DNA from: Gammaproteobacteria bacterium
Lineage (GTDB): Bacteria > Pseudomonadota > Gammaproteobacteria > Comchoanobacterales > Comchoanobacteraceae
Assembly: GCA_030829925.1 (NCBI GenBank)
Contig: JAURNZ010000053.1
Location: 1 to 9,360 of the forward strand
Reading direction: 5' to 3'
DNA: 9,360 nucleotides
Below the pieces are notes generated by a model. The model saw only the letters and a program-made list of their open reading frames with translations. It was not told the DNA's origin and searched no databases. Below, piece after piece: positions 5,481-9,360 of this stretch. The stretch's first letter is position 1; each line of letters starts with the position of its first letter. The position numbers were made by a program, and so were the translations under genes.

Positions 5481-7343
5481 ATGAGCATTAAAAACTTTTC
5501 AAAAGGATCTATTGCAGTTTACGTCACAGCTTGTCTTGCAATCCTATTTATATTTTCACTTGTATTCTCACCTTCATTACAAACCAATATTAGGTCTTCC
5601 AAACAAGTTGGTAAAGTTGGAAGCATTGCTATCAATGAAAAAGATTTTTATCTAGCTTACCAAGGTGTTAAAAATAAAATATTGAGCACAAATATATCAC
5701 TGCCTGTACAAGAATTGAATGCTTTCATCTTAAATGAAACATGGTCATATCTTCATACAAGATATAGTGTTCAAGCCATGATGGTTGATGATGGTTATGT
5801 AGCACCAAAGTCAATGATTGAGAAAGAAATTTTAAACGATCCATATTTTCAGGTTGATGGATTATATAGTCCTAAAAAGTTCAAAGATTTTTTAAAGCAA
5901 AGAGATATGAGTGTTGATCACCTAATTGAAATCAAAGGTGTTGATATGATGCAAAATGCATTGTTTTCAATTGTTCAAGAGATTTCTCAACCAATTCAAA
6001 GTGAGTTAGATCAACTGAAATCTGTTGCAAGTGTTCAAAAGCAGATCAGTGTTAAAACCATTGAAGTTAATAAACAAAGCATCTCTCAACCAACAGATGC
6101 TGATCTCAAAAAATATTATGACGCACATCAAATAGATTTTGTGAAGCCAAATCAATATAAATTTAAGTATGCCATTATTGATGATGAGCTATTTAGACAA
6201 TCTAAGTCTCCATCTACTAATGAACTCAAAACATTTTTTAATAAGAATTTAGAAAACTATATTACACCTGAGCAGGTATTGGTAGATGTGCGTTCATTAA
6301 AGCCAAAAAAAGGTGCGGGATTAACTGCATCTGAAACTAATTTCATCCAATCTATGATTGGAGTTAATCAAACACTTGATGGCGTCATTGATGATTTGCT
6401 TGTGAATGGTGGTAAAGGCTATGAATTAGTTGCACAAAAACCAATATGGCGCCCTGTTGCACAATTGCCAAAAGATTTAGTAACTAATGAATTTATTAAG
6501 CAAAAGCAGCCCATTATCAATAAAGAAGAGGATGGTACGATTGTCATTGTTCAAAATAAATCTTACAAAGCAGAATTAGTGCCTAAATTTGAAATGGTTG
6601 TCTCAACAGTCACAGATGATTTTAAACGACATAGTGCGAATGAACAATTCCAGTTACATTTAGATGATTTGATGGATCGTGCTTATTCAGGTGCTCTTTC
6701 TTGGGATCAATTGCATTCTATAATGCCAAATTTGAAAACAATGAAAACAAACTTATTAGATTTAAAAGAAATGCAATCAAGCATGCCTTTTAAGTCTTTT
6801 TCCAAGTTAAACACTTGGATTGAGACTAATATTGATTCAAAGGAAATCTTAATTAAATCACTGTCAAATAATAAGGTTGTTGTAATTCAACAAACTGATT
6901 ATGTACCTAAACATGTACAAAGTTTCAAGTCAGTTAAACTGACGATTCAGCAGTTATTAAACAAAGAAGCTAAGTTGAAAAAATCAGAGACTGTTGCTAA
7001 TCAAGTAGTAAAAGACGTTAAGTTGAAAACAGATTACAAAACACTTGGTAAGTCCTGGAAATATTTCCCTAAAGTGACTTATGCATACAATGATCTTGGT
7101 TATCCAGGTTTGGTTTGGGTAGCCACACTTCAGCAAGCTGGACATGATTCAGTCATATTAATAGATGATTTAGCAAGAGATCAGGGCCAAGTTTATATTG
7201 TTAAGTGGTGGGATGATCAGTCAGGTCCAGTGAATGATGTATTCTATCATCAACTAGCGTCTGATTGGGGTATCACTTTTGCCAGTGAGTCTATTGAAAG
7301 GCTTGTCAATCACTATTCATTAAAGAAATATATTAATGTCTAA
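5481..7343 (+). CDS. ppiD: PpiD-like membrane-anchored periplasmic chaperone (SurA N-terminal/parvulin family)
   Basis: PpiD is anchored in the inner membrane next to the Sec translocon and helps newly exported proteins fold in the periplasm. The 620-residue length is close to the 623 of E. coli PpiD. A short cytoplasmic start is followed by one membrane segment (about 11-32, IAVYVTACLAILFIFSLVF). Then comes a SurA_N-like chaperone region with PYFQVDGLYSPKKF (121-134), aligning with PAFQVDG in E. coli. Next is SQPTDADLKKYYDAHQIDF (202-220) and a parvulin-like region (about 262-370). That region keeps a trace of the fold (IWRPVAQLPKDLV, 322-334) but lacks the GGDxGW-type parvulin signature, so isomerase activity is unlikely; E. 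coli PpiD is likewise considered inactive. The C-terminal 250 residues are weakly conserved. A weak AGAG site (5470-5473) precedes ATG 5481. It probably shares the upstream tRNA transcript and overlaps hemH by eight bases. Confidence 0.88.
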   Translation: MSIKNFSKGSIAVYVTACLAILFIFSLVFSPSLQTNIRSSKQVGKVGSIAINEKDFYLAYQGVKNKILSTNISLPVQELNAFILNETWSYLHTRYSVQAMMVDDGYVAPKSMIEKEILNDPYFQVDGLYSPKKFKDFLKQRDMSVDHLIEIKGVDMMQNALFSIVQEISQPIQSELDQLKSVASVQKQISVKTIEVNKQSISQPTDADLKKYYDAHQIDFVKPNQYKFKYAIIDDELFRQSKSPSTNELKTFFNKNLENYITPEQVLVDVRSLKPKKGAGLTASETNFIQSMIGVNQTLDGVIDDLLVNGGKGYELVAQKPIWRPVAQLPKDLVTNEFIKQKQPIINKEEDGTIVIVQNKSYKAELVPKFEMVVSTVTDDFKRHSANEQFQLHLDDLMDRAYSGALSWDQLHSIMPNLKTMKTNLLDLKEMQSSMPFKSFSKLNTWIETNIDSKEILIKSLSNNKVVVIQQTDYVPKHVQSFKSVKLTIQQLLNKEAKLKKSETVANQVVKDVKLKTDYKTLGKSWKYFPKVTYAYNDLGYPGLVWVATLQQAGHDSVILIDDLARDQGQVYIVKWWDDQSGPVNDVFYHQLASDWGITFASESIERLVNHYSLKKYINV

Positions 7344-8322
7344 AGAATCTCAATATCATACTCAACCTCCAAAACAAGGTGTGATCATTGTTAACTTTGG
7401 GTCACCTGAAACATTAACAAAAAAAGCTATTCGCACTTTTTTATGGCGATTATTAACAGATAAGCGTGTTGTAGGCCTGCCTAAAATTTTATGGTGGCCT
7501 ATTCTTTGTTTATTAATATTACCTTTTAGGCCAAAGCGTTTAATTCATGATTATAAGCGAATATGGAAAGAGGAAGGCTCGCCCTTGCTAGTAGACCATC
7601 GTGATATTACTAAAGCGTTAAGTGACGAAATAAAGTCTCTTGTAGTCGAAGAAGCTTATCTATATTCAAACCCCTCTCTTGATCAAGCTTGGCATAACCT
7701 AAAGCATCAGGGCGTTAGGGATGTGGTGATTTTTCCTTTGTATCCACAGTATTCATCTGCAACTACAGCTTGTGTATTTGATGCATGGTCAAAGGTAATG
7801 GCAAAAGAAAATTTTGTACCTGGCATGCGTTTCATTCAATCTTATCATGATGATAAAAGGTATATTGATTTACTTGCCAAGCAAATAAAAAGATTTTGGA
7901 AAGAAAATGGCAAGGCCGATCATTTGATATTTTCATTTCATGGTATTCCTAAGCAAAAATTTAAGTCAGGAGACCCATATTACTGTTATTGTCACAAAAC
8001 CATGCGTTTGGTAGCAGAAAAATTAAAATTAGATGAAACCTATTATTCATTGGCTTTTCAGTCTCGTTTTGGGAAGCAAGAGTGGCTGCAGCCATACCTA
8101 AGTGAACATATTAAAGATTTAATTGAGAAAGGAGACAAGTCTATACATGTGGTTTGCCCAGGTTTTTCAATTGATTGCATCGAAACTTTGCACGAAATTG
8201 GCTATGAATATGCCGAAGAGGCAAGTGCTCTGGGTGGGCAACTAAAACTAATTCCATGTTTAAATAAAACCAATGAATCCATTGGTTTATACAAAAAAAT
8301 CATTTTAGATAAAATTTCCTAA
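7336..8322 (+). CDS. hemH: Ferrochelatase, final step of protohaem synthesis
   Basis: Ferrochelatase inserts ferrous iron into protoporphyrin IX at the cytoplasmic face of the inner membrane. The 328-residue product aligns throughout with E. coli HemH: IIVNFGSPE (17-25), LTDKRVVGLPKILWWP (40-55), IWKEEGSPLLV (76-86), FPLYPQYSSATTA (133-145), FSFHGIPK (199-206) with the catalytic H202, GDPYYCYC (212-219), AFQSRFGKQEWLQPY (240-254) and VVCPGFSIDCIETLHEI (272-288) with active-site glutamates E283 and E287. Hydrophobic residues 51-64 match the active-site lip that contacts membrane and porphyrin. The C-terminus lacks the clustered cysteines of [2Fe-2S] ferrochelatases. ATG 7336 lies inside the last codons of ppiD with an AAAG site (7322-7325 region) upstream, so translation is probably coupled to ppiD. 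No terminator follows before clpA. Confidence 0.96.
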   Translation: MSKESQYHTQPPKQGVIIVNFGSPETLTKKAIRTFLWRLLTDKRVVGLPKILWWPILCLLILPFRPKRLIHDYKRIWKEEGSPLLVDHRDITKALSDEIKSLVVEEAYLYSNPSLDQAWHNLKHQGVRDVVIFPLYPQYSSATTACVFDAWSKVMAKENFVPGMRFIQSYHDDKRYIDLLAKQIKRFWKENGKADHLIFSFHGIPKQKFKSGDPYYCYCHKTMRLVAEKLKLDETYYSLAFQSRFGKQEWLQPYLSEHIKDLIEKGDKSIHVVCPGFSIDCIETLHEIGYEYAEEASALGGQLKLIPCLNKTNESIGLYKKIILDKIS

Positions 8323-8350
8323 GACGGATTTCAAGTTTTTCTACTATACT
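8321..8350 (+). promoter_or_regulatory. Possible clpA promoter with sigmaS-like -10
   Basis: TATACT (8345-8350) is a good -10, within CTATACTT as at the csrA promoter. The best -35 is weak: AAGACG (8321-8326), sharing only GAC with the consensus at 18-base spacing and overlapping the hemH stop codon. A weak -35 with a CTATACTT -10 fits RpoS-type promoters. Start would be near 8357, leaving a leader of about 19 bases. Confidence 0.4.
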
Positions 8351-8369
8351 TCCTTTTGAGAAAAAGGGA
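8350..8369 (+). promoter_or_regulatory. clpA ribosome binding site inside a short inverted repeat
   Basis: AAAGGGA (8363-8369) is the ribosome site, six bases before ATG 8376, and supports that start. It also pairs with TTCCTTTT (8350-8357) across a GAGA loop to give an eight-pair, mostly A-U hairpin with one G-U. In read-through RNA from hemH this could hide the site; RNA starting near 8357 would lack the left arm. Confidence 0.45.
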
Positions 8370-8375
8370 TTTATT

Positions 8376-9360
8376 ATGTTTTGTCAAACACTCGAAACAA
8401 CCATTAACGACGCATTTACAGTTGCAGCTCAGAAAAAACAAAAGTTTGTTACAATTGAGCATTTGTTATTAGCCTTATTAGATAACCCTGATGCAAGTCA
8501 GTTATTGATTAACTTAGATGCAAATATTCAAAATTTAAAATCTGGAATACAAGTTTATATTCAGGAGAAACTCTCTGATAAAACTAAAGCTAAAAAAACA
8601 AAGCCAATTCCAACTTTGTCTTATCAGCGTGTTATTCAACGCGCGATTGTTCAAGCACAAGCTTCTGGGAAAGTTGAAGTTAATGGTATAGATGTGCTAC
8701 TGGCTTTATTATCTGAAACAGATTCTGCTGCAGCATACTTTTTAACGCAGGAACAAATTTCTAAGTCAAGTGTGCTGAATTATTTAAATCACATGCAACA
8801 GTCTCACCAAAATATCAATGATTTCAATGATAATTTATTTTCAGATAATGTGATTGAGAGAACGAATGATTCTAATATTGAAAAGTACGCTGTTAATCTA
8901 ATTGAAAAAGTTAGACAAGGAAAAATTGATCCGGTCATTGGGCGTGATGAAGAAATTAAGCGAATGGAACAAATTTTATTATGTCGACGAAAAAACAATC
9001 CATTGTTGGTTGGTGAAGCAGGCGTAGGTAAAACTGCTTTAGCAGAAGGGCTTGCCATGAAGATATATGAAGGTAAAGTTGCTAAAAAACTTAAGCATGC
9101 TCAAGTTTATTCTCTTGATCTAGGTGCGTTACTTGCCGGTACAAAATATCGTGGAGATTTCGAAAAGAGATTTAAATCAGTGTTGCAAGATTTTATTGAT
9201 ACGCCAAATGCTATTTTATTTATTGATGAGATTCACTCTATTATAGGTGCGGGTGCTGCCTCTGGTGGCGCATTAGACGCTGCTAACTTGATGAAACCGT
9301 TTTTATCATCTGGTCAGTTAAAGTGCATAGGCGCGACAACTTATACTGAGTTCAGAAATA
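8376..9360 (+). CDS. clpA: ClpA, AAA+ ATPase of the ClpAP protease; 3' end outside the window
   Basis: ClpA is a hexameric AAA+ unfoldase that feeds substrates into the ClpP peptidase in the cytoplasm. The frame is open from ATG 8376 to the window edge (328 residues and one base). It matches E. coli ClpA: Clp N-domain with FVTIEHLLLALLDNP (24-38) and PTLSYQRVIQRA, a variable linker (about 141-170), then the first AAA module with IDPVIGR, RRKNNPLLVGE, Walker A GEAGVGKT (213-220), SLDLGALLAGTKYRGDFEKR, Walker B LFIDEIH with D284 and E285, and IIGAGAASGGALDAANL. The short linker and the GAGAASGG motif separate it from ClpB. The second AAA module lies beyond the edge. In E. coli the adaptor gene clpS sits directly upstream; here hemH does, 53 bases away, and clpS is not in the window. 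Confidence 0.95.
   Translation, partial: MFCQTLETTINDAFTVAAQKKQKFVTIEHLLLALLDNPDASQLLINLDANIQNLKSGIQVYIQEKLSDKTKAKKTKPIPTLSYQRVIQRAIVQAQASGKVEVNGIDVLLALLSETDSAAAYFLTQEQISKSSVLNYLNHMQQSHQNINDFNDNLFSDNVIERTNDSNIEKYAVNLIEKVRQGKIDPVIGRDEEIKRMEQILLCRRKNNPLLVGEAGVGKTALAEGLAMKIYEGKVAKKLKHAQVYSLDLGALLAGTKYRGDFEKRFKSVLQDFIDTPNAILFIDEIHSIIGAGAASGGALDAANLMKPFLSSGQLKCIGATTYTEFRN

Noticed and set aside
7969..8000. Iron-sulphur cluster in ferrochelatase from the CYC residues at 217-219
   Set aside because: C219 aligns with the single Cys of E. coli HemH, and the C-terminal cysteine cluster of [2Fe-2S] ferrochelatases is absent.
8323..8349. Rho-independent terminator after hemH
   Set aside because: The T-run at 8336-8340 is not preceded by a GC-rich hairpin.
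8804..9058. 84-codon open frame antisense to clpA
   Set aside because: It is the reverse of the ClpA linker and first AAA module, whose forward frame is clearly coding.
8376..9360. ClpB or ClpC instead of ClpA
   Set aside because: The N-domain, the short linker without a long coiled-coil and the GTKYRGDFEKR and GAGAASGG motifs match ClpA; the diagnostic middle domain of ClpB would lie beyond the edge, so a small doubt remains.
1..9360. CRISPR array, transposon, phage or toxin-antitoxin system
   Set aside because: No regularly spaced repeats, transposase or integrase motifs, or small paired genes are present; all coding space is taken by recognisable core genes.

Overview
The window looks like core chromosome of an AT-rich gammaproteobacterium. 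The supporting points are a gammaproteobacterial-type CsrA and ClpA, tRNAs with encoded CCA ends, a PpiD-type periplasmic chaperone, and protein sequences that align by eye with their E. coli counterparts. The low GC, the lysC-csrA neighbourhood and the tRNA-Val/tRNA-Asp/ppiD order bring Legionellales relatives (Legionella, Coxiella and similar) to mind, but that placement is inference from memory. I see no transposase, integrase, phage gene, toxin-antitoxin pair or CRISPR array.

Layout, left to right. (1) The 3' part of an aspartokinase gene (lysC, +) runs in from outside the window. Its catalytic domain is clear but its regulatory C-terminus is poorly conserved. (2) A 199-base gap holds a good promoter and a leader with several GGA motifs, followed by csrA (+). 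(3) Six bases later comes rnr (RNase R, +), probably in one transcript with csrA. (4) Convergent with rnr, and overlapping it by 8 bases, is a 566-residue protein on the minus strand made of about ten TPR repeats plus an S-adenosylmethionine methyltransferase domain. (5) A 111-base divergent gap carries a strong stable-RNA promoter with an UP-like element. It drives tRNA-Val(UAC) and tRNA-Asp(GUC) and, with no terminator seen, probably ppiD and hemH, which overlap each other by 8 bases. (6) clpA (+) starts 53 bases after hemH and runs off the right edge. No clpS lies between them.

Functional themes: lysine/threonine/methionine/diaminopimelate precursor synthesis (lysC); post-transcriptional control and RNA decay (csrA-rnr); tRNA supply; envelope protein folding (ppiD); haem synthesis (hemH); and cytoplasmic proteolysis (clpA). 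The csrA and clpA upstream regions share a CTATACTT -10 element, which could mean RpoS-dependent expression.

No wholly new system is apparent. The points most worth a second look are the TPR-methyltransferase of unknown substrate, the csrA-rnr pairing with possible CsrA autoregulation, the RNase R without its usual basic tail, the diverged aspartokinase regulatory region, and the clpA locus without clpS. No stretch over 300 bases lacks a gene.
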